A stretch of 64,000 nucleotides of DNA from Cricetomys ansorgei. Lineage: Eukaryota; Chordata; Mammalia; Rodentia; Nesomyidae. A model generated the notes under the pieces. It saw nothing but the letters and a program-made list of their open reading frames with translations, was not told the origin of the DNA and searched no databases. Of this stretch, positions 43,997 to 54,887 are shown piece by piece. A program made the translations under genes and the position numbers. Where the stretch lies: positions 2,705,501 through 2,769,500 of the forward strand of contig JAMJFZ010001222.1 of NCBI GenBank assembly GCA_026225945.1, in the 5' to 3' direction. Numbering within the stretch: the first letter of the stretch is position 1; each line of letters begins with the position of its first letter.

Positions 43997-44734
43997 ATTG
44001 CAATTTGTAATAAATGCTTTCAAATTTTCATCAAATACTGACTCTTATAACCTATTCATTTCTGTTTCCAGTGTAATCCAGCAGTTCTCATTTGCTTTTT
44101 GTGAATCTGATTTTGAATATAAATGAAAGAAAATAAAATTTTTCTCTATGTAATAATCTGAAATCTTGCTGCAGAACCATCTTATCTAATATCTCAGAAA
44201 CATAGTGGAGAAAGGAATTTCAAAACACCTCCTAAATAGCTTTCCAGATTTTATTTTATTCAATTATATGCTTTAAATTAAGTAATTGTAGAATGTGAAA
44301 TGTTGAGCAGAATGTAAAAGCAGTTTGGGACTAAAAAATAGGACCAAGATGACATTGCCAATTTGCATGCTATACTATGCAATTATTTTTTGACCTACTT
44401 TAACAAATTTTTAATGTGACATAAAATAAACTCTGCTGTCACAACTTCTCATTCTTCTTACAGTCTTGAAGCATAGCTGGTAGCTTCCAGGAAAAGCTCA
44501 GTTCTAATTAACAGGCCCAGCAGCTCCTGTCTGACCCAAGCTCTGTTCAACACACAGCAGAAGCCACTTCTTTCCCAGCATCCCCTTCTCAAGCAACCCT
44601 TGACATAGCCAATACCATCATGCCCCACCCAGAGACACCTGCAACATGCCTTCATATGACCCATTTAGGAATGCATTCATTAACTTCATACTTTTATTTG
44701 AATTTTTTCTTTGTTTTTAAAAACTCCATGATGA
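43997..44734. other. Unclassified intronic sequence
   Basis: AT-rich, nothing recognised. Confidence 0.5.
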
Positions 44735-44955
44735 CTTGTTTTTTGTTTGTTTTTGATGTAGGATCTCACGTAGCCCAGGTTGGCCTTGAACTCATAATTC
44801 AGTGGAGAATGTCTTTGAACTTCTGATCCTCCTGCCTCTACTTCCCAAATTTTGGCATTCTAGGTATGAGTGACCTTGCCTTGCGTTTGTAGTGCTGATA
44901 TGCCAGGGCCACATGTGTGCTAGGCCAACACTCTACCAACTGAGCTTCATCCCTG
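44735..44955 (-). mobile_element. B4 SINE, antisense
   Basis: B1-like CACGTAGCCCAGGTTGGCCT and CCTCCTGCCTCTACTTCCCA followed by ID-like GTGTGCTAGGCCAACACTC. Confidence 0.86.
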
Positions 44956-45334
44956 CTTACCAACTGCTGTAACAGTTTGATAGTTAGGTCCCCTCCTAAC
45001 CAGTTCCCGTGGGGAGGTCTCTGTAACACTGGATGTTTGCCCTACACATGACCACAGGGTCTGGAAGATGTCTAATATGGACAGTGGGATGAAGTAAATG
45101 AAACCTGCAGACGAGGAGCAGGCATGTGGCATTGTTTAGTCTTCTCAACTGCTTTAAAGAATGCTACAGCGGTCTAACCGGGGACCTATCCCTGTAGCAG
45201 TGGTCTGTGATCAAGGTGTTCCAAACAGAAATAATTCCCTCCTGATTTGTTTTGAGACATGTGTCATTTTGTTGTGGTCATTTTTGTTTTGTTGGGTTTT
45301 CTTTTGTGTGTGTATGGGAGGTGGGGGAGGGTTG
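44956..45334. other. Unclassified intronic sequence
   Basis: Ends in a G/T-rich stretch (45290-45335). No element recognised. Confidence 0.5.
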
Positions 45335-45690
45335 TTCTGTTTTATCAGCTTGACACACGTTAGAGTTATTTGAGAAGGAACCACAATTGAGAAAACGCCT
45401 CCATAAGATCTGGCTGTCGGCAAGCCTGTAAGGCATTTTCTTAATTAATGATTGAGGGGGGAGGGCCCAGCCCATTATGAGTGGGGCCACTCCTGGGCTG
45501 ATGGTCCTGGGTTCTATAAGAGAGCAGGCTGAGCAAGCCTAGGCAGCACTGTAAGCAGCCGCAAGCTCCTCTCGTGACTCCCCGGGGTAAGGAGCTGTGA
45601 CATGGAACTGTAAGCTTAAATAAGCCCTTTCCTCCCCGAGTTGCTTTTGGTCCTGGCGTTCCATTACAGTGATAGAAACCTAAGGCATAT
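45335..45690 (+). mobile_element. Rodent LTR-like element, sense
   Basis: TTTATCAGCTTGACACACG, AGGGCCCAGCCCATTATGAG, TGGTCCTGGGTTCTATAAGA, CCTTTCCTCCCCGAGTTGC and GTGATAGAAACCTAAGGCA. Same family as 35548-35947. Confidence 0.85.
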
Positions 45691-45891
45691 TTATAGACTT
45701 GGGGAAATATTCTTATTACTTTATATCCATTCTTTAAGAGAACTTCTCTAAATCTGTTTGTATATCGAGGTCATTTTCAACCTGTATAACTAAGTCAATG
45801 TTTTGCCAACTAATGGTTTTTCTAAGAATTCCTTTTATTTTCTTTCTTTATAATTACAAAGTTACACATTGATCGATCATTGGTACATATC

Positions 45892-45898
45892 TCTCTTG

Positions 45899-45978
<80 letters not shown>
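45892..45978. repeat. (CT)n(CA)n compound microsatellite
   Basis: About 20 CT then about 19 CA units, 380 bp downstream of the METTL24 exon donor. Confidence 0.97.
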
Positions 45979-46357
45979 AGAGGCTGTTATAGGACTTGGG
46001 TCATTCATAGCTATGTATAGCGTTTCTTGCACACTCTCTTCCTAGCTACAGCCATTGATATTTCTCTCTCTCTAGCAAAGCTGCTGTGATTCTCTCTGGA
46101 AGCCTTTGGTTTTGCCAAGGGGCTCCTCCTCACACTGAGAACTGAAGCTGCTGCCTTATTCCCAGCAGGATGGGAGAAAGAGTAGCTCTAGCCAAGGTGA
46201 CCTCAGTCAGCGATCCGCCAGCACCTGCAGCAGATCATCCCGAAGCTGAGGCCTGAGTCAGATCACAGCACACGCTGTCACCTGCCTGTTGTCACCACAA
46301 AGGCCTTGGCTGCCTGCATGAATGTTGTGTTCTCCTCTGCTATAAAAAATGTCTTAC
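45979..46357. other. Intron beside the METTL24 exon
   Basis: Unique sequence, slightly GC-richer. Nothing recognised. Confidence 0.55.
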
Positions 46358-46497
46358 CCTAAAGAGTAGAGGCGGCACTGCTTGCTTCGGATCTGATGAG
46401 CTAAGCCAAACCTGTCATCCAGACACACCAGCCAGGGCTTCGCTGCAGGGCTGGAGCCAGTAGCCAAACTGTCTGTACCCATGTGATCGCATGCAAT
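46358..46497 (-). CDS. Mettl24: METTL24 coding exon (probably exon 3), methyltransferase core
   Basis: 140-nt exon on the minus strand. The acceptor reads CCAATCCTTACAG and the exon begins ATTGCATGCGATCAC. It encodes [20 protein letters not shown], then [20 protein letters not shown], then CRLYSL plus two bases of a glycine codon. The donor is TTTAGG followed by GTAAGA, a near-perfect U1 site. The phase is 0 at the start and 2 at the end. The string W-x-x-C-L-D-D-R-F-G is the characteristic entry into the Methyltransf_22-like domain, and CRLYSLG is the first beta strand leading to the glycine loop expected to contact S-adenosylmethionine. The remaining two bases (GG) take an A from the next exon, giving the LGLG turn. 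No stop, frameshift or missing key residue is visible. Catalytic activity has not been firmly shown for this family, so the function is by homology. Confidence 0.96.
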
Positions 46498-47387
46498 CTG
46501 TAAGGATTGGAAATCAATATGAATAATTTAAAATGCTAGATGATAAATGGCAGGTAGAAACTTAACTGCTTTCCCCTCTCCTGAAAACAGTAATAGGAGA
46601 GTTATGTCCTCCACTGCTAACTACTCTCTTCCCCAGGGAACCACAAGACTGCTGTAAAATGTTCAGAGGGATCTCAATTACATGCCAGATAAGAAGTTAC
46701 CTCATGAAGACTCTGCAGGTTTGAAGGGAAATTAGGGGCTGCAGTAGCCATCTGCCCAGATTGCAAATTGGGGACCAGGATGGGATGGAGGAGGGGAGGC
46801 TGTGCAGAGAGGTATGCCAGTCTGGCTAATCTGGGGTGTCTAGACTGAGAGCTGGGCAGTGTGCCTGCTGTACCACTGTGACACAGCCCTGAGCAAGACT
46901 TTCACAAGGTTACCCATGCTTTATAGCAGGCAGGTAAGGTGGGACCCTGAGGAAGGAAAAGTAACCTGCATTATCCAGGTACAAGAGAAGTAAAGACGGG
47001 ATTCTCTGTGATAATCTCTAGTTGGCTGCTTCCTGGAAGGGAAGGGTTCAAGGCCTGGAGCAGAAAGTGTTGCCTGGCTAACCCAAGCACTTCTCGTAAC
47101 TCATGCATCAAAATTAGAAAAGAAAATCAAAGGGAATGTGGATCTAAACTAAGCAGAAAGCTTCTAATTCCAGGTTAAGCAAAAAGACTCCATGAGGTGG
47201 GGGTGGGTTGGCTTTGAGATTGGTACTGTGAGACTGATGGATCAGAAGGCAGTTCTGAGTTCCACACATTGCCTTGCTGAGTCATCACATGGGCGACAAG
47301 AGCATTCCAGATACAAAGGAGCTCTGAAGTCCACTGCTTTCAACCACTGGAAAAGAACAGCAGGTAACTTTTTTTTCTTAAAAATGC
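46498..47387. other. Unclassified intronic sequence
   Basis: Sequence upstream of the 140-nt exon. No element recognised. Confidence 0.5.
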
Positions 47388-47595
47388 TAGGACTGACAAG
47401 ATGGCTCAGTGTGTCAAGTGATTGCTGAAGTCTTCACTAGTGTCTTGGGTTCTTTATAACTGTGATGTTGCCTGTTTGTAACTCAACACTCATCAGCAGA
47501 GACATGTGGTTCCTGGGGGCTCCATGGCCAGCCTAATCTAGTTGAATTGTGAGCTCCAGGTTCAATGAAAGACTCTGTCTCAATAAATAAATAAA
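47388..47595 (+). mobile_element. B4-like SINE, sense, diverged
   Basis: CTGACAAGATGGCTCAGTGT head, GAATTGTGAGCTCCAGGTTC and GACTCTGTCTCAATAAATAA tail. Confidence 0.75.
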
Positions 47596-47684
47596 CTATA
47601 AAATATAAAAGATGGAAAAAAATGGAAGAAAGCATTTGATGTCAGCCTCTGTCCTCCACATGAATACATATAGGCAAACATGCA

Positions 47685-47735
47685 GCGTACACACACACAC
47701 ACACACACATACACACACACACACACACATACACA

Positions 47736-47818
<83 letters not shown>

Positions 47819-47854
47819 ACACACACACACATACACACACACACACACACACAC
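47685..47854. repeat. Long (CA)n microsatellite, about 170 bp
   Basis: About 80 CA units with scattered ATAC interruptions. All open frames here (poly Cys-Val or Thr-His) are artefacts. Confidence 0.98.
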
Positions 47855-47865
47855 AAGTAAAAACG

Positions 47866-48080
47866 GGCCAGAGAGATGGCTTGGTAGTTAAAAGTACTGG
47901 CTTCTCTCCTGGAAGACTAGGGTTCAATTCCCAGCATCCACATGATTGCTCATAACTGTCTATAACTCCAGTCCTAGAGGATCCAACACCCTCTTCTGGT
48001 CTCTATGGGTACTGCACACACACAGTACACAGTACAAATAAAATACATGTAAAATAAAAGTAAATAAAATCCACAAATAA
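47866..48080 (+). mobile_element. B3/B2-class SINE, sense
   Basis: GGGCCAGAGAGATGGCTTGG, GGGTTCAATTCCCAGCATCC and AACACCCTCTTCTGGTCTCT. Confidence 0.93.
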
Positions 48081-48095
48081 ATAAATAAAAGTGAA

Positions 48096-48240
48096 AATAG
48101 CCAAGCATTGTTATCACATGCTTATAATTCCAGCACTAGAAAGATGAAGGCAAGAGCATCAGGAGTTCAAGGCTCTCTCGGCTACATAAGGAACGTGAGG
48201 CCAGCTTAAGTTGCATGAGATCTGGTCTCAAAAATAGCAA
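48096..48240 (+). mobile_element. B1 SINE, sense
   Basis: TTATAATTCCAGCACTAGAA, AGGAGTTCAAGGCTCTCTCG and GTGAGGCCAGCTTAAGTTGC. Diverged. Confidence 0.85.
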
Positions 48241-48789
48241 CAATGACAAAAAAATGAAAACATTCAATTTTCTTTCTTTTCAACCCAGTGTCTTTCCACG
48301 TCTCTGTCTCTAGACATTGTTCAAAGGGGAAATTAGTCATTGGAAAATGGAATTAAACTTTCTCGGAAGCAACAATTAGAGAATACATGTGTTACAGAGT
48401 ACATCAACATGCAAGCTTGTATAATTCATCTCTACCATTTGGCTGGAAAGAAATGAACTTTCTACCTCTGTCTGCCCACCTGCTTTTCCTCATACACCCA
48501 AGGGTAGGGATGCGGCCAATCTAATTGGTCAGAGATGATCTACTAATGAGAAAATTGCTATGTCTTGAACCTGGGCACTTAATACTCTGTTTTGTATAGT
48601 AACTCCTCCAGGGCACTTCTGTGTGTCCTACGCTGCCTAAGTCTGAGCCTTTTGATCCAGGGCAGTGCTCTGCTCTTAAGATTGGACACTTGTAGACACT
48701 TCTCCCTAAGATCTTCCATGATGACATACAGGTTGTCCCTATTGTCTTTCTGGAAGGCATCAAAACTTCACTCTGGTCTCTTCCATAGT
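48241..48789. other. Unclassified intronic sequence
   Basis: Nothing recognised. Confidence 0.5.
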
Positions 48790-48935
48790 GCTGCTTAAGG
48801 TGTGGCCGCATGCTTCAGAGTCACCCTAGAGCTTGATTTACAGTAAAAAGGCAGGTTCTGGGTTCCATTCCTGACCCACAAGGTATTGTGACACCTGTAG
48901 TGTAATAAGCTCCCCAACAGGGGGGTCCTTAGACA
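48790..48935 (+). mobile_element. MER5-like hAT DNA element
   Basis: CTTCAGAGTCACCCTAGAGC, GGTTCTGGGTTCCATTCCTG and AATAAGCTCCCC align to the MER5A/B layout (AGAATCACCTGGGGAGC... AGCTCCCC). Confidence 0.6.
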
Positions 48936-49210
48936 GGTGGTCCTTTGAGTCTGTTGGAGGGTTTTGGCCTTTATAAAGTCCCAGACAAAAAGCCCAACAT
49001 GGTCTCTCTCACCTGTGCCTTAGAAAGTTCAGGAGAGAGACAAGACTTGGGCCAGAGCTTTCAACTGAAAACAGCTCCTCTTTGATCTCTAACAAAGAAC
49101 AGAGAGGCTGGAACCAACAATCAACCAGAGTCTTCTCAAAATAAGGAACTCAGGACCACAAGTCAGGCTTACAGGTCCAATTACTCCTCCTGACCCACAG
49201 ACAAGAGCAG

Positions 49211-49435
49211 CAGTTCTCAACCTGTGGGCTGTGACCCCTTTAGGGGCGGAATAACCCTTTCACACGGGTCTCCTAAGATTACCTGCATATCAGATGTTTA
49301 CATTACAATTCATAAAAGTAGCAAAATTATAGTTATGAAGTAGCAACAAAAATAATTTCATGATTGGGTGTTGCCACAACATGAGGAACTTTATCAAAGG
49401 GTCCCAGCCTTAGCAAGGTTGAGAACCACTGGTTT
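49211..49435 (+). mobile_element. URR1 hAT-Charlie DNA element
   Basis: Terminal inverted repeats GCAGTTCTCAACCTGTGGG and AAGGTTGAGAACCACTGG, with TTATAGTTATGAAGTAGCAAC inside. Non-autonomous, well preserved. Confidence 0.93.
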
Positions 49436-49976
49436 GTTATGATTACACTTTATCTAATTACAATTCTTTTCTTATTCTAAGAGTTCATCTTGCACAGATA
49501 TTCTCTTGTCAGAGAGACACTCTTTTCCACTCTCCTTCCTCTCTTAGCTTAAAAAAAAATAGAGCACAGGAATTATTCAATTTTAACCATTCATTAACCA
49601 TCCTATTGACAGACATCCCTCTTTGGAAAATAACTAGAAGTCCTCCATAAAATTCTGCTCCTAAAATTAATTAAATATTGATTTTTTTTCAAACTTTGTG
49701 GTTAAGATTTATGGTCAAGACTTCATGTAGTTAAGATTTATTTGTGGTCAAGTTTTCAAAAAACTCTCTTGCAAGCAAAATCAAGAAGGAGAGCGACTTC
49801 AAGCTTCGCCCCAGCCGAAGCCATTATGTTCTCTGCCTGCCTAATCCCCTTTGTAATATCAGTCATATAAAGTGAAGTAGACCTGGGTAAAGGCAAACAA
49901 TCTCCAGGAAAAAAATGTTTTGTGAAACTGTAAATCCTAAATCAGTTGAGAAAAAAACTATTGCTATAAATTTCCA
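49436..49976. other. Unclassified, possible LTR-derived sequence
   Basis: TTAAGATTTATGGTCAAGAC and TTAAGATTTATTTGTGGTCAAG repeat once with a period near 30 bp around 49700-49757. AGTCATATAAAGTG at 49861 is TATA-like. Family not recognised. Confidence 0.4.
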
Positions 49977-50300
49977 TTGAATTTTAAGCAAGCTTTTGAC
50001 ACTGGCCAGTAATGGTGGAAACTGGCCAGGACCACATGAAGATTCCCCCCTGAGGATTCCTCCATGATGGCCAGGACCAGGTAGGGGTCCCCTGAGATTT
50101 ATCTATGATGGACCCAAGCTGTAATTCATGGGGGGGGGGCGGTTTAAGGCAGATCTCATGAGGCTTTGTGTTTCCCATCAGGCACAATCAGGGATGAGCA
50201 CTCATCCTGGTGTATTTCCTACCTGGGCATCTTTCACCTACATGTTTCCTGTCTGGGTATTTCCCGCCTCTACCTGGATATCTCCCGTCCATATCTATCA
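49977..50300 (+). repeat. Short imperfect tandem units, LTR-like
   Basis: TGGCCAGGACCA occurs at 50022 and 50067 in about 45-bp units, followed by three about 28-bp units around TTTCCTACCTGGGCATCTTT and TTTCCTGTCTGGGTATTTCC (50212-50290). Possibly part of an LTR. Confidence 0.55.
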
Positions 50301-51084
50301 GGGGCAAGCATATATTCTTTGTTATTAATTAAGTTTGGACCCAGATTTACAAAATGTTTATTATTTAGCTTAGAGGGATCTAACTCATTTCCATTTGTTT
50401 TTGCATCCCAAAAGCTTGAACAGCAATTCTACAAACCCATGAGTAGAATGTGGCAAAAAGAGTCCTTAAGATTTGGGGTGTATTGTCAAGAATCGCTTAA
50501 AAGTTAACTGTATATTTATATGGTTACCTTATTTTGACAAGCGCAAAGGCAGAATTGAATTTTTTGTTCTCTTTATCTATCTGTGTGTGTATGTTTGTGT
50601 GTATGAGAAAGAGAGGGCACGCAAATGTAATACATACTGTTGATATAATGTTGTAAAGTTCTAATCTGTGTCTCCAGGTGTCTAGAGCCCAATTTCTTAA
50701 GCTATTTTTACAAGTAGATGGGTAGCTAATTGGATAAATAACAGATTAAAGATGGGCAGTAATAAATAGGAAAAATAGAAGTTAAAACATTTTTTCTCAT
50801 TTAGAGCAACCACTGTTGCTTAGATGAACTCTATATTGAAAGGCTTGCTTCCTGGAGGCATATGGTGTGGGGGTTGCCGTAAAAAGCTGGCTCTGGAGAC
50901 TTCCATCAGAACAGATCGAGTGTTTATGAGTTAACTATTTCCTGGAAGCAGTTCACTGTATCATTAACTATAGAACTCTGTGGTGTAACAGGGCCTCCCA
51001 TATTAAGCAAAACAATATTGCTAATTAAATTGGACCTGATGCTATGCATACTCTGGTCAAATACTATAGCCTCTGGTGTTTCAC
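50301..51084. other. Unclassified intronic sequence
   Basis: Includes a GT-rich stretch (50580-50610). No element recognised. Confidence 0.5.
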
Positions 51085-51108
51085 CAAAAAAAAAAAAAAA
51101 AAAAAAAA
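51085..51108 (+). repeat. A24 homopolymer
   Basis: Uninterrupted A run after GGTGTTTCACC. Could be the tail of a lost retrocopy, but no AATAAA or target duplication was found. Confidence 0.9.
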
Positions 51109-53286
51109 TCAGGGCTCTAATCATGTCACCAAGGTCATCACAACGCACATGGCTGTCTAATGCCCATCCTTACGGTTGCCCTCTTTTAGATGCCTCTCTT
51201 ATATCTTACTTACCTTTAGGGGGTGGCATCTTACTCTGATTTGAGATCCCAGGACCAACAGAGTTCCAGCCACTGGACAGATGATCAACAAATGCCTTTT
51301 GTACTGATACATGAAAAACTCAGCCATTAACTTAGCAAATGCTGGGCCTTATGTTCTGGGTTGAACATATATTTGAGGGATTTTTTAAAAGCAGCATAAG
51401 AGAACGGGGGTGGAATTCACTTAGTGACTCACTGCTGCTAACTGAAAATTGTAGGTAACAGTGACTTTCATATTCTGCACACTTTGCAGGCTTCCATTGT
51501 TCAGATGATTTCTAAATGAGACATAAGTCACAAAAGCATCCAAAAAGCTCCTCATTGCATAGCGAAGAGGCAGGAGCAATGGTTAGTGAAATGATTTGTT
51601 GGAGAACCACTGTTATCTGTGATGATTCCTACCTGGAAGCCATTGCAGCGCAGTGCTTCCCCTCGATAAAATATGTCCTGGTTATAAAACCACTGTGCGG
51701 TGTGCAGTCCATCACATTCTGGAGGACAAAAAGCTTTCCACTGAGCCTGGAAGGAACTCAGAGCGTATCACTTCAAAATATTCCAGACTTGTAGTATGAT
51801 GGTTTAATGCTAAGTCACACTTTAGAACTATAGTAGGGTGGTTTAAGGAAATCTTTGTAAATACTCCGTGATTATTTAATGAGTGCTTCCTGAGACTCCG
51901 AGGCAATTGTTAGTTGTGGGATAAGACACTGGAGGAAGGGCTGCTGCTCTCTAAAACGTGTGAGCTGAGTATTTGGGGGAAAATCTAATTTTTTTGAGGG
52001 GGTAACTGTTAATTACCCCCAAACCAGGTAACTGTTAGTGACTACTTCCTGAAGATGTAACTGATATCTGATAGTAACCCCTGGCTGAGGCAATTGTCGT
52101 TAAAAATACCCGGCCCCTAAAATCTTATATACTCAAGGCATTTGATTTTGACATTGCTAATGAAGAAGCTCTATGGTCTTAGCAGCCTTCAGCAACTTTG
52201 TCCTTAGGCGTTCTGAAGCCTGTGATGGTACCAGGTTAGCCTGATGCGGCTGCAGTCTGTATTGTTCTGTTCATCATGTGAAAAACAGCTTTGTGCCAGT
52301 GGAGGAGGGCAATTAACTTTGCCTTTCAACAACAAAGGACTTGAAGGCAGTGAGCTCTGGGCTCAGTTCCCCAAGACTGTGAGCCTCTGCTCTGTGTATT
52401 CTAGTCTGCATCTTGAGGTGTCTTTTTGTTCTTTATGGAACTGATGCATGACAACCACCAAACTGGTATAATCATTACCTCAAGCTGCAATCACTCAAGG
52501 GACTATCACGTTAGAGAGAGCCGAATTCTTTGACCACACAGGCACACAGAAATACTTGGGTAATAACGGGCCCAAAATACTTTCTGTACAGCACACAGCC
52601 ACAGGGGAGATCTTAGAGGTGATTTGGTCCAACCTCAAACTTTGGGGGATCAGAACAGTGACAGTCATAGACAGAAAGTCAACTCTCTAGGTTCCAAGTT
52701 AGCCCACATCCCATCAGAACACACTTCTTTTTTCTTTTTCTAGACTTTTTTTTTCTCTCAGACCATGGCTCATGAGAAAGACTCAACAGAAGTCTGAAAT
52801 GACCACTGAATGCCCCAAGTACATCTTGTAAGTAAATACCCTTTATACAAATTAGAGAACATTAATCTAAATACATGTAAGATGGGATTTGGAGACTCAC
52901 ACCCAGTAAATTAATTTCAGAGGATGGAGCTCATCACTTTCAGACTCAGTTTATGATATTTAATACCTATCATTTTTCTTCAGGCTTTAAGAGTGCTTTT
53001 AAGTTGTAATTAAGAGATCTAGCCTCCTATCCTTTATGTAAAGCCAAACTGTAAAATTAAAATTCCAGTATTTTAGTTAACCTGGTAAGACCATCAAATT
53101 AACTTGAAGCAGTCAAATAAGATAAATTTATGGAAAGCAGGGGACTTATTTATCATTCTACCAATTACAGTCCTATAGCTTTTATTTTCATGTTTGGATG
53201 GCAAGTATTAAAATTCCTATGATTTTATGACTGAATCGTGTAAGAAATAAAATTTTTACCCTAAACAAATTTTACAGCTCTGTAAA
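51109..53286. other. 2.2 kb unclassified intron
   Basis: Contains the GTAACTG-rich hairpin block near 52000 (see findings) and a T-rich stretch at 52738-52758. No exon or known repeat recognised. Confidence 0.5.
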
Positions 53287-53390
53287 TGAGCCTGGCACAA
53301 TGGCATACATCTGTGATCTCAGCACTCAGGAGGAGTTCAAGGGTAGCCTGGGCTGCATAGCAAGAGCCTCTCTCAAAGGAAGTAATGGGA
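53287..53390 (+). mobile_element. B1 SINE, sense, with deletion
   Basis: GAGCCTGGCACAATGGCATA, GATCTCAGCACTCAGGAGGA and GGGTAGCCTGGGCTGCATAG. The middle GAGGCAGGCGGATC part is missing. Confidence 0.82.
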
Positions 53391-53412
53391 AACTGGACTA
53401 TACCCTACCCTG

Positions 53413-53975
53413 TTGGGGAAATTTATTTCCAGTTATGTTCACGTAACTTTAAAACAATAGTTTTGCACATTGTTAGAGGAAGGGCTGCCTAAGCTTTGCA
53501 GTCTGCTTCCATCTGCAGGTGTTGGCTGGATGTGAATCTGTGATTCAGATCTTTGTTTCCTCATGACCTGCACCTGCTCACTGCTCTCCGGCAGAGTCAC
53601 TGTGGTGAAGAACAAAGTTACTGTGGAGAAATTCTTGTAGTCCCTCTCTCACAGTCTCAGGCAACAAGGAGAGAACACTCCCCTTGGCCTTTGAACTCTC
53701 CCTCCATAAAGGTGACATAGCTCAGTTGCTAAAAGCTTGTGGGATTAGACTAAGCTACGAGTTTTCTTCATTACACAAATAGGCTTTTGGATGAGGGGGT
53801 GGAGCTTTGTAGCAATAAAACACCTAAGATCAGATGGTGGCATCTCAGTCCTAAGATGTCTTCTGCCATTGGAGTCTGGGCCCTCAGTTAGGTCTGGCAG
53901 GCTTGCATGATGGTGAAATGTTTTCTCGTCCTTCTTGCTGACTTTACACAGTAGCTATCAACTCCCATCCTCTAT
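53413..53975 (+). mobile_element. LTR related to the ERVK-like family, longer form
   Basis: TGTTGGGGAAATTTATTTCC, TTTTGCACATTGTTAGAGG, GGTGTTGGCTGGATGTGAAT, GTAGCAATAAAACACCTAAG and GGTCTGGCAGGCTTGCATG align to the LTRs at 19882 and 38710, with about 230 bp of extra sequence in the middle. Confidence 0.65.
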
Positions 53976-54788
53976 AATGGCTTTGCTGCAGTGAGCTCAG
54001 CGCAGTGACGAGCTGGTAGATTTAGGAAATAAGCAGCCGGGCCCTGCTCCCTCAGACCAGGCCTGCCCAAGAGGCATCCTGGGGTGAGCCTGTGCTCACA
54101 TCCAAGGCTCAAAAACTTCTAACCTCTACCACCTCTCAGGTCAGGGCTAAGCGTCACTCAAGCCTCCATCTCCTCTTACATCTGCCTTTTTCTTAGGAGC
54201 AGGCAATGTGAGAATGAAGCTTCTCATTAACATGTCAAGAGTCCTAGAGTCTTTTTAATGGCCATTCTCTTGCCTTCTCTGGGCCCGACTCTGCAGCTGG
54301 GCAGGAGCTGCCACTGTGTAATAAAGGCCATGCTCAGCAATGGCTAAGGGCAATCCAAGGAGAGGGGAGTAGGCACTGGAGTTACTGACTTCTTGTGGTT
54401 CTTCTTGGAGTCTCTGGCTTCCTTGCCCATCACCGCCTGGCTGCCAAGCGCCTGTGGCTGGGAGGCACACAGGCAAATGCTTCCAAATAGGAATGGAGCT
54501 GAATCCCAGATGATGGCTTTGTTTTGTAACACACTTGACTGCCTACTCACAGGGACAAATCTGTCTCTTCAAATGGCTTTCCAAACAATTTTCTAAAGTG
54601 ACTCTTTAAAATACTTGGAGATGAATCACTAGAACATTCCAGGAAGGTGACAAGCAAATGGCAGCCATCTTCCCTGTTATTCTCAAGAATTCCTCACAGC
54701 CTCCCAGGCCTAGAGGGCAAACTAGTCTTACAATGTTGGTCAGTACCTTTGACATTATCCCCAAACCTATTTGAGCTTGATACACAAC
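53976..54788. other. Intron beside the METTL24 exon
   Basis: GC-moderate unique sequence. Open frames on both strands here include read-through from the exon but no added domain. Confidence 0.5.
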
Positions 54789-54887
54789 CTGAGTGGTGCT
54801 GATGTAGCTCAGGAACCTCGAGGCTTCTTCATCCAGGGACTGAGCAGGGCCTGCCCACGGCTGGAGCTCTATGTGCCACCGGGGACT
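54789..54887 (-). CDS. Mettl24: METTL24 coding exon (probably exon 2), 33 codons
   Basis: Internal coding exon of methyltransferase-like protein 24, a predicted secreted or luminal protein of the Methyltransf_22-type family with no well-established substrate. The minus-strand acceptor is a strong pyrimidine tract ending in CCCTTGCAG, and the exon opens AGTCCCCGGTGGCAC. It encodes [16 protein letters not shown] and then [17 protein letters not shown]. The donor is CACTCAG followed by GTTGTG. The 99 nt keep frame (phase 0 at both ends) and join to IACDHMGTD of the next exon. That junction, [15 protein letters not shown], matches the METTL24 protein as I remember it. The segment sits just before the SAM-fold core and includes a conserved Trp-rich stretch. 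An open frame continues through the donor into the intron, but the downstream residues (VYQAQIGL) do not resemble the family. The exon number is inferred from the recalled human gene structure; the identity is secure. Confidence 0.93.

Larger units (their letters stand above)
37569..46357 (-). other. Mettl24: METTL24 intron (8.8 kb)
   Basis: GT-AG intron between two confirmed METTL24 exons, bounded by GTAAGA (ending at 46357) and CTCTAG (37571-37569) on the minus strand. It contains an old L1 3' UTR with a nested LTR, B1, B4 and ID SINEs, an LTR-like element and microsatellites. No extra exon with coding signature was seen. Confidence 0.93.
46498..54788 (-). other. Mettl24: METTL24 intron (8.3 kb)
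   Basis: GT-AG intron between the exons at 54789-54887 and 46358-46497. It starts GTTGTG and ends CTTACAG on the minus strand. Content is SINEs, a long CA microsatellite, MER5 and URR1 DNA-element remnants and an LTR relic. No additional coding exon was recognised. Confidence 0.92.

Noticed and set aside
43602..44126. 174-codon plus-strand open frame
   Set aside because: It runs through a low-complexity GTTT/GGTTT stretch and an antisense B1. There is no domain, and it is on the opposite strand to the host gene.
47580..47955. Overlapping 70-115-codon frames of Cys-Val or Thr-His repeats
   Set aside because: Translations of the CA microsatellite in different frames.
51085..51108. Processed pseudogene tail
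   Set aside because: An A24 run without polyadenylation signal, homologous body or target duplication that I could identify.
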